From NCBI GenBank assembly GCA_934725345.1, contig CAKVBG010000018.1, positions 1-18,157 of the forward strand: a stretch of 18,157 nt of DNA. Direction: 5' to 3'. The DNA is from an uncultured Eubacteriales bacterium. Its GTDB lineage: Bacteria > Bacillota > Clostridia > Oscillospirales > Acutalibacteraceae. A program made the position numbers and the translations under genes. The notes under the pieces were generated by a model. It saw only the letters and a list, made by a program, of their open reading frames with translations, had not been told where the DNA came from and ran no database searches. Below are positions 1 through 7,264 of this stretch, in pieces; the stretch's first letter is position 1, and every line of letters begins with the position of its first letter.

Positions 1-6
1 TTTCAT
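1..6 (-). CDS. Start of a truncated gene, probable tandem copy of the adjacent double-glycine leader peptide gene
   Basis: Only the start codon and one Lys codon (Met-Lys) are inside the window; the rest lies beyond the left edge. The call rests on the 93 bases covering this start, its ribosome binding site, 5'-UTR and -10 element, which are almost identical to those in front of the 108-aa leader-peptide gene at 213-539. The two starts are exactly 533 bp apart on the same strand. I infer a paralogue in a tandem array, but the protein itself cannot be seen. Confidence 0.5.
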
Positions 7-93
7 TGTCGTACTCTCCTTCATATCTTATTTGATTTAAAGATAAATCGTTAGATGATTTTCTCTTTAATAAATATTAATTGTACACAATAT
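1..93 (-). repeat. Direct repeat copy 1 (promoter/5'-UTR/start block)
   Basis: This block matches 534-626 at a constant offset of 533 bp with mismatches only at positions 7, 72 and 89 (90 of 93 identical). It contains, in minus-strand order, a -10 element TACAAT (85-80), a UTR hairpin (37-70), an AGGAG ribosome binding site (around 16-20) and an ATG (6-4). Similarity ends just upstream of the -10. At the -35 position this copy has TTGGCT (107-102) rather than TTGACA, so its promoter is probably weaker. Confidence 0.9.
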
Positions 94-188
94 CTATAAA
101 AAGCCAATCGCACGTAATTTTACTTTACCATTATAAAATCTGTGTTGCCAACTAAAATTACTAATTTTTTATCCGACTTTTTTAAAAG

Positions 189-209
189 CAGTACAATACT
201 CTATTGCTG
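189..209 (-). terminator. Weak hairpin downstream of the leader-peptide gene
   Basis: Read on the minus strand just after the TAG stop, CAG-CAATA pairs with TATTG-CTG across a 3-base loop with a 2-base bulge, followed by C and four T. The stem is short and the U-tract poor, so termination here is only possible. Confidence 0.3.
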
Positions 210-212
210 ATT

Positions 213-539
213 CTAATCTTTATTTTTTATTTCGTCTTCGTAAAATGCTTCTCCAAAGCCTATGCCTACCCTCAAAGCTGTTGCAACATATAATCCCGCG
301 CGTCCCATCTTCTCCTTCAGGCTAAAGCCTCCGGCACATTTTTCAAGTTCACTTTCGTCTAGTTCACCAAACTTTGATTTTAAACAATCACGCCCTTGTA
401 AAATTTCCTCAGCCTCTTTTTCTGCAATTTCCACGCCTTCATTTTCTAAAATCTTCACTACTCCATTGGAATTTTCAGCTTTCATGATTTTTTGAGCAAC
501 ATCTCTATTTTTAAGTTTTTCAATTATTTCCTTTTTCAT
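213..539 (-). CDS. Nif11-like double-glycine leader peptide precursor, 108 aa
   Basis: Small acidic protein with the layout of a RiPP or bacteriocin precursor. Residues 1-71 form a charged helical leader that resembles Nif11-type leaders and ends in an LDESELEKCAGG-type double-glycine motif. Residues 72-108 would be the released 37-aa peptide. It has a basic start, a Gly/Ala-rich hydrophobic centre (around GLYVATALRVGIGFGEAF) and an acidic tail. The core has no Cys, so lanthionine rings are not expected. I chose the ATG at 539 over the one at 557 because AGGAG lies 9 bases before it, and because the duplicated copy is conserved around this start. In the Nif11 and GG-leader families an ABC transporter with a C39 peptidase domain usually cuts after the GG; none is in the window. 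A simple secreted peptide is the main alternative. Confidence 0.65.
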   Translation of the reverse strand: MKKEIIEKLKNRDVAQKIMKAENSNGVVKILENEGVEIAEKEAEEILQGRDCLKSKFGELDESELEKCAGGFSLKEKMGRAGLYVATALRVGIGFGEAFYEDEIKNKD

Positions 540-626
540 CGTCGTACTCTCCTTCATATCTTATTTGATTTAAAGATAAATCGTTAGATGATTTTCTCTT
601 TAATCAATATTAATTGTACACGATAT
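534..626 (-). repeat. Direct repeat copy 2 (promoter/5'-UTR/start block)
   Basis: Partner of the block at 1-93 (90 of 93 bases identical). It ends inside the first codons of the leader-peptide gene on one side and just upstream of its -10 element on the other. Conservation of the noncoding part to this degree suggests a recent tandem duplication, or selection on the leader RNA. Confidence 0.9.
570..603 (-). promoter_or_regulatory. Conserved 5'-UTR hairpin
   Basis: On the minus strand TTAAAGA pairs with TCTTTAA (7 bp), and inside it AAATC pairs with GATTT (5 bp) across a 7-base loop, with a small asymmetric internal loop between. It lies between the TSS expected from the -10 at 618-613 and the ribosome binding site, and is repeated unchanged at 37-70. 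It is AU-rich and not followed by a U-tract, so it looks more like an mRNA-stability or translational element than a terminator. Function is inferred only. Confidence 0.4.
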
Positions 627-640
627 TCAAAATCTGTCAA
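613..640 (-). promoter_or_regulatory. Sigma-A promoter of the leader-peptide gene
   Basis: Minus strand: TTGACA (640-635), 16-base spacer, TACAAT (618-613). Both hexamers are near consensus. The promoter is about 74 bp from the ATG, leaving a UTR that carries the hairpin. The 11 bases 631-641 recur exactly at 11899-11909 in the promoter of the 644-aa GG-leader protein. Confidence 0.75.
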
Positions 641-736
641 GTTGTTTTGTAAAAAATTCTCAAAAAAATAAATTGTCCTACCACTTGAATTGTCTTACAG
701 CTAGGTGATAAAAATTAATTCTTTTTATGTCATAAC

Positions 737-765
737 TTGTTTAATGGAGAAATAGTTATTATAAT
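737..765 (+). promoter_or_regulatory. Probable sigma-A promoter of the cell-wall operon
   Basis: TTGTTT (737-742), 17-base spacer and a perfect TATAAT (760-765), about 65 bp before the TTG start of the transpeptidase gene. The -35 is poor, the -10 perfect. No sporulation-type promoter was evident in this gap. Confidence 0.55.
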
Positions 766-829
766 AATCTTTAGTAAAGTCTTCATTACAAAAATAAAAG
801 ACAACTCAAAATCAAACGAGGTGTAAATT

Positions 830-3058
830 TTGGCAAAAGGAATTACCATAAGAATGCGAAGAAGATCAGTTATAGTGTTGATTGCGCTGGTCTTTCTAGG
901 CTTTCCAATGCTTGCAATAAGATTGATAAATCTCCAGATGTTCCAAGGAGAATATTTACAAAACATGGCTTCTAAACAACAACTCCGCGATACAAAAGTA
1001 AATCCCCGACGCGGAACAATTTATGACCGCAATATGAAACCGTTGGCTCAAAGTGCTACTGTTTGGACAGTGGTGCTGGAGCCTTCATACATTGATAGCG
1101 ATGAAAAAAGAGAGTTAATATGCAGTGGCCTGAGCGAAATACTCGGTATGCAAAAAGAGAAACTTACAGAACTTTCTAAAAAGCGGTCTTGCTATACTGT
1201 CATAAAAAGAAAAATAGAAAACGACCTTAAAGATAAAATTATAGAATTCAAATCTGCAAATAATATAACTAGCGGTATCCGCCTAATTGAGGACTACAAA
1301 AGATATTATCCACTTAAAAATTTTGCATCCTCAGTTCTAGGTTTTACAGGTGCAGATAGTCAAGGTTTAGCCGGAGTAGAAGCTTTTTATGAAAAAACTC
1401 TTCGTGGCGAACCCGGAAGAATTTTGACCGCTAGAAATGCTGTTGGAACTGAAATGCCATTTGAATACGAACAGCGTATCGAACCAACCGCCGGATATAG
1501 CCTCAAGTTATGCATAGATGAAACCATTCAGCGGTTTATGGAAAAAGCCGTAGAAGAAGGAATAGCTACCCACAAAGTTAAAAACCGAGCCACAGCAATC
1601 GCTATGGACGTAAACACGGGCGAAATTTTAGGAATGGCAGTAAAAGGAGACTTTGATCCAAATGAACCTTTCAAAATAGCTGATCCCGAAGAAGAAGCAA
1701 GAATAAACGCCTTGCCTGAAGAAGAAAGAGCTAAAGCAAAAAATCAAGCACTTAGCCGCCAATGGAGAAACAAAGCCGTTAGTGATACTTATTATCCGGG
1801 TTCGGTTTTTAAAATGGTTACGGCCTCTATGGGACTTGAATTAAATGTTGTTAATGAACAGTCCACTTTCAACTGTACTGGTGCAATAAAACCCTTTGAA
1901 GGTGCAAAACCAATCCGATGTCATAAACACAGTGGCCATGGCACTCAAACCTTTGTCGAAGCACTCTGCCATTCGTGTAACCCTGCATTTATCACCCTGG
2001 GGCAAAGAATAGGAGCGGAAAACTTTTTTAAATTCTATAAAGCCTTTGGGTTTCATAACAAAACTAATATCGATTTACCCGGAGAGTCGCAAGATATTTT
2101 CTTCAACGCCGACGGTACTATGGCTCCTACCGATCTATGTGTTGCCGCTATGGGACAAAATTTCAGTATAACGCCTATCCAAATGATAACCGCAGCCGCC
2201 GCAATTGCAAATGGGGGAAATATAGTTCAACCTCACATAGTCAAGGAAGTCTTGGACGAAAACGGTAACGTTGTAAAAAAGATAAACCCCGAAATAAAAA
2301 GAAGAGTCATTTCGGAAGAAACCGCTAAAAAGGTTACTTCAATGCTCCACGAAAACGCTATCACCGGTGCCGCAAAGAATGCATATATTCCCGGATACAG
2401 AGTCGCAGGAAAAACCGGTACTTCCCAAAAAATAGGTCTTTCAGCCCCAGGTCAAATGGATTATATCTCCTCTTTCTGCGGATTCGCTCCTGCGGATAAT
2501 CCTAAAATAGCAATGCTCGTGTTTTTTGATACCCCTAAAGGAGAACACTACTACGGAGCAGCCGTTGCAGCACCAGCTTTCGCAAGTGCCATGCAGGATA
2601 TACTCCCTTATATGGGAATTGAAAAGGTCTACAGCGAGCAAGAACTTGAAAAAATAGACACTGTCGTCCCGGACCTTGTAGGTAAAAGCATAGGCGAAGC
2701 AAAAAATGCCGCATATTCACTTTCTCTCAGAGCAATGGTTATCGGCAGTGGGGATAAAGTAATCTCTCAAATTCCGGATCCATCGAGCCATATGCCCAAA
2801 GAAGGAACTATTATCTTACATACCGACTCATCTTCTGAATCTAACGTAGAGGTGCCCAATTTTATAGGACTATCTGTTTCAGACGTAAATAAATCAGCTA
2901 CAGATTTGGGATTGAATATAAATGCGTCGGGTATTAACCTAGAAGCAGAAGGGGTTTCGGCCATTGCTCAGAGTATCCCTCAAGGAACTAAAGTGCCTGC
3001 CGGTACGGTAGTAACAGTAAACTTCATTCACCGCGACTCTTCTACCCTGAGTGATTAA
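830..3058 (+). CDS. spoVD: PASTA-domain class B penicillin-binding protein (SpoVD/Pbp2 type transpeptidase)
   Basis: Membrane-anchored D,D-transpeptidase of 742 aa that cross-links peptidoglycan in division or spore-cortex synthesis. A basic N-terminus and one transmembrane helix (about residues 13-35) are followed by a PBP dimerisation domain, then the transpeptidase domain with SVFK (nucleophile Ser325), SCN (382-384) and KTG (528-530). Two C-terminal PASTA repeats lie at about 612-667 and 673-736. The PASTA tail fits SpoVD and Pbp2x-like family members. Start is TTG at 830, spaced correctly after GAGGTG; the next ATG is 24 bases on and has no better site. It heads the operon and is followed 37 bp later by mraY. 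Whether it is the division enzyme, the sporulation enzyme or serves both cannot be told from sequence; the SpoVD name follows family architecture. Confidence 0.9.
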   Translation: MAKGITIRMRRRSVIVLIALVFLGFPMLAIRLINLQMFQGEYLQNMASKQQLRDTKVNPRRGTIYDRNMKPLAQSATVWTVVLEPSYIDSDEKRELICSGLSEILGMQKEKLTELSKKRSCYTVIKRKIENDLKDKIIEFKSANNITSGIRLIEDYKRYYPLKNFASSVLGFTGADSQGLAGVEAFYEKTLRGEPGRILTARNAVGTEMPFEYEQRIEPTAGYSLKLCIDETIQRFMEKAVEEGIATHKVKNRATAIAMDVNTGEILGMAVKGDFDPNEPFKIADPEEEARINALPEEERAKAKNQALSRQWRNKAVSDTYYPGSVFKMVTASMGLELNVVNEQSTFNCTGAIKPFEGAKPIRCHKHSGHGTQTFVEALCHSCNPAFITLGQRIGAENFFKFYKAFGFHNKTNIDLPGESQDIFFNADGTMAPTDLCVAAMGQNFSITPIQMITAAAAIANGGNIVQPHIVKEVLDENGNVVKKINPEIKRRVISEETAKKVTSMLHENAITGAAKNAYIPGYRVAGKTGTSQKIGLSAPGQMDYISSFCGFAPADNPKIAMLVFFDTPKGEHYYGAAVAAPAFASAMQDILPYMGIEKVYSEQELEKIDTVVPDLVGKSIGEAKNAAYSLSLRAMVIGSGDKVISQIPDPSSHMPKEGTIILHTDSSSESNVEVPNFIGLSVSDVNKSATDLGLNINASGINLEAEGVSAIAQSIPQGTKVPAGTVVTVNFIHRDSSTLSD

Positions 3059-3095
3059 AATTAAATGAATAATAATATCAAGGAGGAATTTTTAA

Positions 3096-4154
3096 ATGAA
3101 TATCTATGGTATCTCAGCCGCACTTTCAACTACATTGGCTTTTGTTATTTCTCTCATCCTAGGAAAATTACTCATTCCTGCTCTTAGGAAACTTAAATAC
3201 GGTCAAACCATCTTAGAGGTAGGACCTTCATGGCATAAAAACAAACAAGGAACTCCAACAATGGGAGGTCTGATATTTATAATTGCTATTGCCATCTCAA
3301 CTGCTGTTTGTATTCCCATATACTACAAACTTTCAGAAATAAATGGCTTGCAAGTTTACGAAACCCCTCTTATGATGACCAAAATATTTGCTGGTCTCAT
3401 GATGGCTATAGGATTTGGTGTGATTGGATTTATCGACGACTACGTAAAAGTTAAGAAAAAACAAAACAAGGGTCTTACTCCAAAACAAAAATTAATTCTT
3501 CAGTTTGGAGTTGCAGGGTGTTATCTTCTATCCATTTACAACTCCAATAGAGTAAATGGTGGAGAAAGTCTCGCAAAGATAAATTTTCCGTTTTTCGGAG
3601 TAATGGATTTTAGTCAGGGCGGACTTGAAATTCTTTACTGGATTTTATGCGCCGTGCTTATAGTGGGAATTGTAAATGCTGCAAACTTCACTGACGGAAT
3701 TGATGGATTGCATACCTCAGTAACTTTTTTCATAGCAGTATTTTTAATGGTAATTGCAAATCTCTTGGGGATGTTTGGTATCAGCTTGGAAGCCGCTGCT
3801 TTAGCAGGAGGCTGTTTGGGATTTTTAGTATGGAATTTGCATCCCGCTAAAGTTTTTATGGGTGATACAGGTTCTTTGTTTTTAGGTGGTATGGTCTGTG
3901 CTTTGGGCTTAGGAGCAGACTTACATATCCCCTTGATAATGCTCTCAATGGTGTACATCTGCGAGATCCTTTCCGTAGTTATTCAAGTTATATACTTCAA
4001 AATTAGCGGTGGAAAAAGATTATTTAAAATGAGTCCTATTCATCATCACTTTGAAATGATAGGCTGGAGTGAAAATAAAATATGTATTGTATTTAGTTTG
4101 GTAACCGCTTTTTTGGGAATAATTTCTGTATGGATGGTACTTTCCCATGTTTAA
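3096..4154 (+). CDS. mraY: Phospho-N-acetylmuramoyl-pentapeptide transferase
   Basis: Integral membrane enzyme of 352 aa that transfers phospho-MurNAc-pentapeptide from UDP to undecaprenyl phosphate, making lipid I on the inner face of the membrane. Visible family signatures are GTPTMGG (52-58), the catalytic/Mg aspartate pair in FIDDYVK (Asp114-Asp115), NFTDGIDGL (197-205), FMGDTGS (254-260) and the histidine motif SPIHHHFE (His316-318). About ten hydrophobic helices are present, and the length is normal for the family. The ribosome binding site AAGGAGG is strong. It sits between the PASTA transpeptidase and the SEDS gene. murE/murF, usually before mraY in Firmicute clusters, and murD, usually after it, are absent. 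Confidence 0.97.
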   Translation: MNIYGISAALSTTLAFVISLILGKLLIPALRKLKYGQTILEVGPSWHKNKQGTPTMGGLIFIIAIAISTAVCIPIYYKLSEINGLQVYETPLMMTKIFAGLMMAIGFGVIGFIDDYVKVKKKQNKGLTPKQKLILQFGVAGCYLLSIYNSNRVNGGESLAKINFPFFGVMDFSQGGLEILYWILCAVLIVGIVNAANFTDGIDGLHTSVTFFIAVFLMVIANLLGMFGISLEAAALAGGCLGFLVWNLHPAKVFMGDTGSLFLGGMVCALGLGADLHIPLIMLSMVYICEILSVVIQVIYFKISGGKRLFKMSPIHHHFEMIGWSENKICIVFSLVTAFLGIISVWMVLSHV

Positions 4155-4178
4155 AACATCCAAACTAAGGAGGAATAT

Positions 4179-5378
4179 ATGAGAGGAAAAACACTTAAAT
4201 CTACTGCAACTACGGCTTCTAATCTAAAACAAAAACCTAAAAAGAATATATTTTCAAGCATAAAGCTTGCGTCAGTGCATTCCGGAATGGATATTCCATT
4301 CTTGTTTCTGGTTTTAGCTATACTCGTAGTGGGATTAATTATGATGTTTTCTGCAAGTTACCCTTACGCTTTTTATCACAATCACGATAGCTTTCATTTC
4401 ATAAAAAGACAGCTCATATTCGCAATTCTCGGAGTTGTCTCAATGCTGGTGGTTTCAAATATAGACTATAGACGTCTTCATAAACTAACAGTCCCTCTCC
4501 TTTGCACGTCTTTCGTACTTTTAATTTTAGTTTTGATAATGCCCCCCATGAACGGCGTGCACAGGTGGGTTCAATTAGGCTCGGCCAGCTTCCAAGCTTC
4601 AGAGATAACAAAGTTTGCAATTGTTTTATCGTTCTCGCACTTTATAAGTTTAAATTTGCACAGAATGCATACTTTCAAATATGGAATCCTCCCGTATCTC
4701 ATGATTTTAGCTCCAACAATAGTATTATTAGCCCTCGAGCCCCATATCTCATGCTCCGTAATAATAATTCTACTCGCGGCAGGCATGCTGTTTATTGGAG
4801 GAGTTAAACTCAGATGGTTTGGTATGGTATTAGGCGCTATTGCCTCGGCTTTGATTTACCTCGTTGTATTCACGGACAAACTAACTTACGCAAATAATCG
4901 TATATCTGGCTGGTTAGACCCTTTTGGTTCTTCTTCCGGAGTAGATACATGGCAAACTCGCCAAGGGCTTTATGCAATCGGTTCAGGGGGAATTTTAGGA
5001 CTGGGGCTGGGCAACTCAAGACAAAAATATTTATATATCCCCGAACCTCAAAACGATTTCATTTTTTCAGTTGTGTGTGAAGAATTAGGATTCGTCGGAG
5101 CGATTTTAATACTTCTTCTGTTCGCTCTTTTAGTTTGGAGAGGAATGATTATTTCTATCAGAGCAAAAGATAAGTTTGGTATGCTACTGGGAATAGGCTT
5201 AACCGCTCAAGTTGGGTTGCAAGTTATCCTCAACATTGCAGTTGTTACCAATACCATCCCCAACACGGGAATAAGTTTGCCATTCTTCAGCTACGGAGGA
5301 ACCTCTCTGATGATGCTCCTGGCACAAATGGGACTAATTTTATCAATATCTCGATACTCATATGTTGAAAAACCTTGA
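4179..5378 (+). CDS. ftsW: SEDS-family peptidoglycan glycosyltransferase (FtsW/SpoVE)
   Basis: Polytopic membrane protein of 399 aa that polymerises lipid II into glycan strands, normally paired with a class B PBP such as the one at the head of this operon. A cytoplasmic basic tail of about 35 residues precedes roughly ten helices. Signatures include NGVHRWVQLG with SEITK (141-145), the RISGWLDPF region (241-249), PEPQNDFIFSVVCEELG (288-304) and GISLPFFSYGGTS (364-376). SpoVE and FtsW are close relatives and sequence alone does not separate them. The pairing with a SpoVD-like PBP makes spoVE equally possible. It starts at an ATG 25 bp after mraY behind AAGGAGG. Confidence 0.93.
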   Translation: MRGKTLKSTATTASNLKQKPKKNIFSSIKLASVHSGMDIPFLFLVLAILVVGLIMMFSASYPYAFYHNHDSFHFIKRQLIFAILGVVSMLVVSNIDYRRLHKLTVPLLCTSFVLLILVLIMPPMNGVHRWVQLGSASFQASEITKFAIVLSFSHFISLNLHRMHTFKYGILPYLMILAPTIVLLALEPHISCSVIIILLAAGMLFIGGVKLRWFGMVLGAIASALIYLVVFTDKLTYANNRISGWLDPFGSSSGVDTWQTRQGLYAIGSGGILGLGLGNSRQKYLYIPEPQNDFIFSVVCEELGFVGAILILLLFALLVWRGMIISIRAKDKFGMLLGIGLTAQVGLQVILNIAVVTNTIPNTGISLPFFSYGGTSLMMLLAQMGLILSISRYSYVEKP

Positions 5379-5409
5379 AATCAAAAAATAAATCTATTGG
5401 AGGGAAACA

Positions 5410-6531
5410 ATGAACATCGTATTTGTTGGCGGAGGAACCGCTGGACACATAAATCCTGCTTTAGCACTTGCAGAGTATGTTAGAAAAAAAGAACCTAATT
5501 CAAATATCCTCTACGTTGGAGCAAAAGGCGGTATGGAGGAAAAACTGGTAGCTCAGTCGAATATAAAATTCGAAGGGATAACAGTTTCAGGTTTCTCCAG
5601 AAAACTTAGTTTCGAGTCTTTGAAAAAAAATATTAAAACTCTTAAAAATATAATAATATCAAGTTTTGAGTCTAAAAAAATACTTAAAAGCTTTCAGCCC
5701 GATATATGCGTGGGAACTGGAGGATACGTTTGCGGGACGTTCCTCAGAGAGTCATCAATTCTGAAAATACCTTTTTTGATACATGACTCTAATTCCTACC
5801 CCGGCATAACTACTAAACTCCTCTCAAAAAAAGCCACGAAAGTTTTAATCGTAAACGAAGAAGCCAGAAAACATTTACCCAAAAATATACAGGCTTTGGT
5901 CACAGGTACGCCTGTAAGAGAAAAAATATTCAACTTTAATAAAGAACAAGCTCGTAAAATTCTCGGAATAAACAACGACCTACCCGTAATACTCTCATTT
6001 GGTGGTAGCTTGGGTGCAAAAACAATCAACGATGTAATGGCTAAAATAATGATATCTGAAAAAGGTAAATATAATTTTATACATAGTTTCGGCAAAAAGG
6101 GCCATTATCTAGTGGACACCCTGTCAAACGAGGGAATAAATATTGATTCCAATCCCGAGTATATCGTAAAAGAATATATCAGTAATATGCCTGAATGCTT
6201 GGCAGCAGCCGATTTGATAATCTGCAGATCCGGAGCCACTACTTTGAGTGAAATTCAAGCTTCAGGTAGACCGTCCATATTGATTCCATCTCCTAATGTA
6301 GCCGAAAACCATCAGTACTACAATGCGTTAGCCCTCACTAATGCCAATGCTGCTAGTATGATTGAAGAAAAAAATTTAGATGAAAAAAAATTACTACAGG
6401 AAATAGAAAATATCTTGGATAAGTCTAAAAAAGTTTATGAAAAATATTCCCAGAACCTCAGTAAAATAGCTATCACTGATTCTACTCAAAAAATATATGA
6501 AATCATTATGAATATTGTTAATAAGAATTAG
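5410..6531 (+). CDS. murG: UDP-GlcNAc:lipid I N-acetylglucosaminyltransferase
   Basis: Peripheral membrane GT-B enzyme of 373 aa that adds GlcNAc to lipid I, giving lipid II, the substrate of the preceding SEDS protein. The N-terminal glycine-rich loop GGGTAGHINPALA (7-19) binds the acceptor diphosphate. A second glycine motif, SFGGSLGAKTIND (196-208), follows at the domain boundary. The donor-site motifs ICRSGATTLSE (271-281) and the PSPNVAENHQYYNA stretch (294-307) are typical of MurG. The usual HEQN motif appears as HDSN (125-128). Length is normal. The ribosome binding site is GGAGGG. The next gene begins 11 bp after its stop. Confidence 0.96.
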   Translation: MNIVFVGGGTAGHINPALALAEYVRKKEPNSNILYVGAKGGMEEKLVAQSNIKFEGITVSGFSRKLSFESLKKNIKTLKNIIISSFESKKILKSFQPDICVGTGGYVCGTFLRESSILKIPFLIHDSNSYPGITTKLLSKKATKVLIVNEEARKHLPKNIQALVTGTPVREKIFNFNKEQARKILGINNDLPVILSFGGSLGAKTINDVMAKIMISEKGKYNFIHSFGKKGHYLVDTLSNEGINIDSNPEYIVKEYISNMPECLAAADLIICRSGATTLSEIQASGRPSILIPSPNVAENHQYYNALALTNANAASMIEEKNLDEKKLLQEIENILDKSKKVYEKYSQNLSKIAITDSTQKIYEIIMNIVNKN

Positions 6532-6542
6532 GAGGAATTATC

Positions 6543-7235
6543 TTGAACTTTTCAAGCGAAACTCAAAATATGTGTAAAATCAATTCATGCCCTCATCATG
6601 GGCCGTCCCCTATTCCCCAAGAAGGAACTTGGACGAAAGCCGTAGATATAAAAAATATTTCCGGACTCTCTCATGGTATCGGTAAATGCGCACCGCAACA
6701 AGGAGGCTGTAAATTAACTTTAAACATTAAAAATGGAATGGTTGAAGAAGCTTTGGTTGAAACAATAGGCTGTTCAGGTATGACGCACTCCGCAGCTATG
6801 GCAGGTGAAATTTTACCAGGCAAAACTTTACTAGAATGCCTAAATACGGATCTTGTTTGCGATGCTATAAACGATGCTATGAAACAGATATTCCTTCAAC
6901 TGGTCTATGGACGCAGTCAAACAGCTTTTTCAAAAGATGGCCTTCCAGTAGGGGCGTCCTTGGAAGACTTGGGTAAAAACAGATGTTCTCAAGTTGGTAC
7001 GGTGTTTTCAACTAAAGAAAAGGGCGTTAGATATATGCAAACCACAGAAGGATATATCCTCTCGCTGGCCCTCGATGATAACCACGAAGTTATTGGATAT
7101 AAATTCATAAACCCAGCTTTAATGATAAACCAAATAAAAAAAGGGGTGCCAGTATCTGAAGCATACGAAAAAAGTATTGGTACATACGGTCGTTTCAATG
7201 AAGCCATAGAATATGTAGACCCTAGAACTGAATAA
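6543..7235 (+). CDS. NifU-like iron-sulfur cluster scaffold family protein
   Basis: Cytoplasmic protein of 230 aa with a NifU_N/IscU-like region. Cysteines that could hold a cluster are Cys49 and Cys56 (GKCAPQQGGC), Cys77 (ETIGCSGMTHS, where NifU has its GCG motif) and Cys148, with an extra N-terminal pair at Cys11 and Cys16. GEILPGKTL (88-96) corresponds to the helix after the second cluster cysteine in NifU. The C-terminal third (about 155-230) is not NifU-like and appears specific to this family. Start is TTG at 6543, behind a perfect AGGAGG; there is no competing ATG. It is 11 bp downstream of murG and directly upstream of the GGGtGRT gene, its usual partner. What it builds a cluster for is unknown to me. 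Confidence 0.8.
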   Translation: MNFSSETQNMCKINSCPHHGPSPIPQEGTWTKAVDIKNISGLSHGIGKCAPQQGGCKLTLNIKNGMVEEALVETIGCSGMTHSAAMAGEILPGKTLLECLNTDLVCDAINDAMKQIFLQLVYGRSQTAFSKDGLPVGASLEDLGKNRCSQVGTVFSTKEKGVRYMQTTEGYILSLALDDNHEVIGYKFINPALMINQIKKGVPVSEAYEKSIGTYGRFNEAIEYVDPRTE

Positions 7236-7264
7236 AAAATAACTGTAAAAGAGGTAGAAACCAT

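Noticed and set aside
1948..1960. TTTGTCGAAGC resembling a Spo0A box
   Set aside because: It lies deep inside the transpeptidase coding sequence, far from any promoter, and is encoded by ordinary codons.
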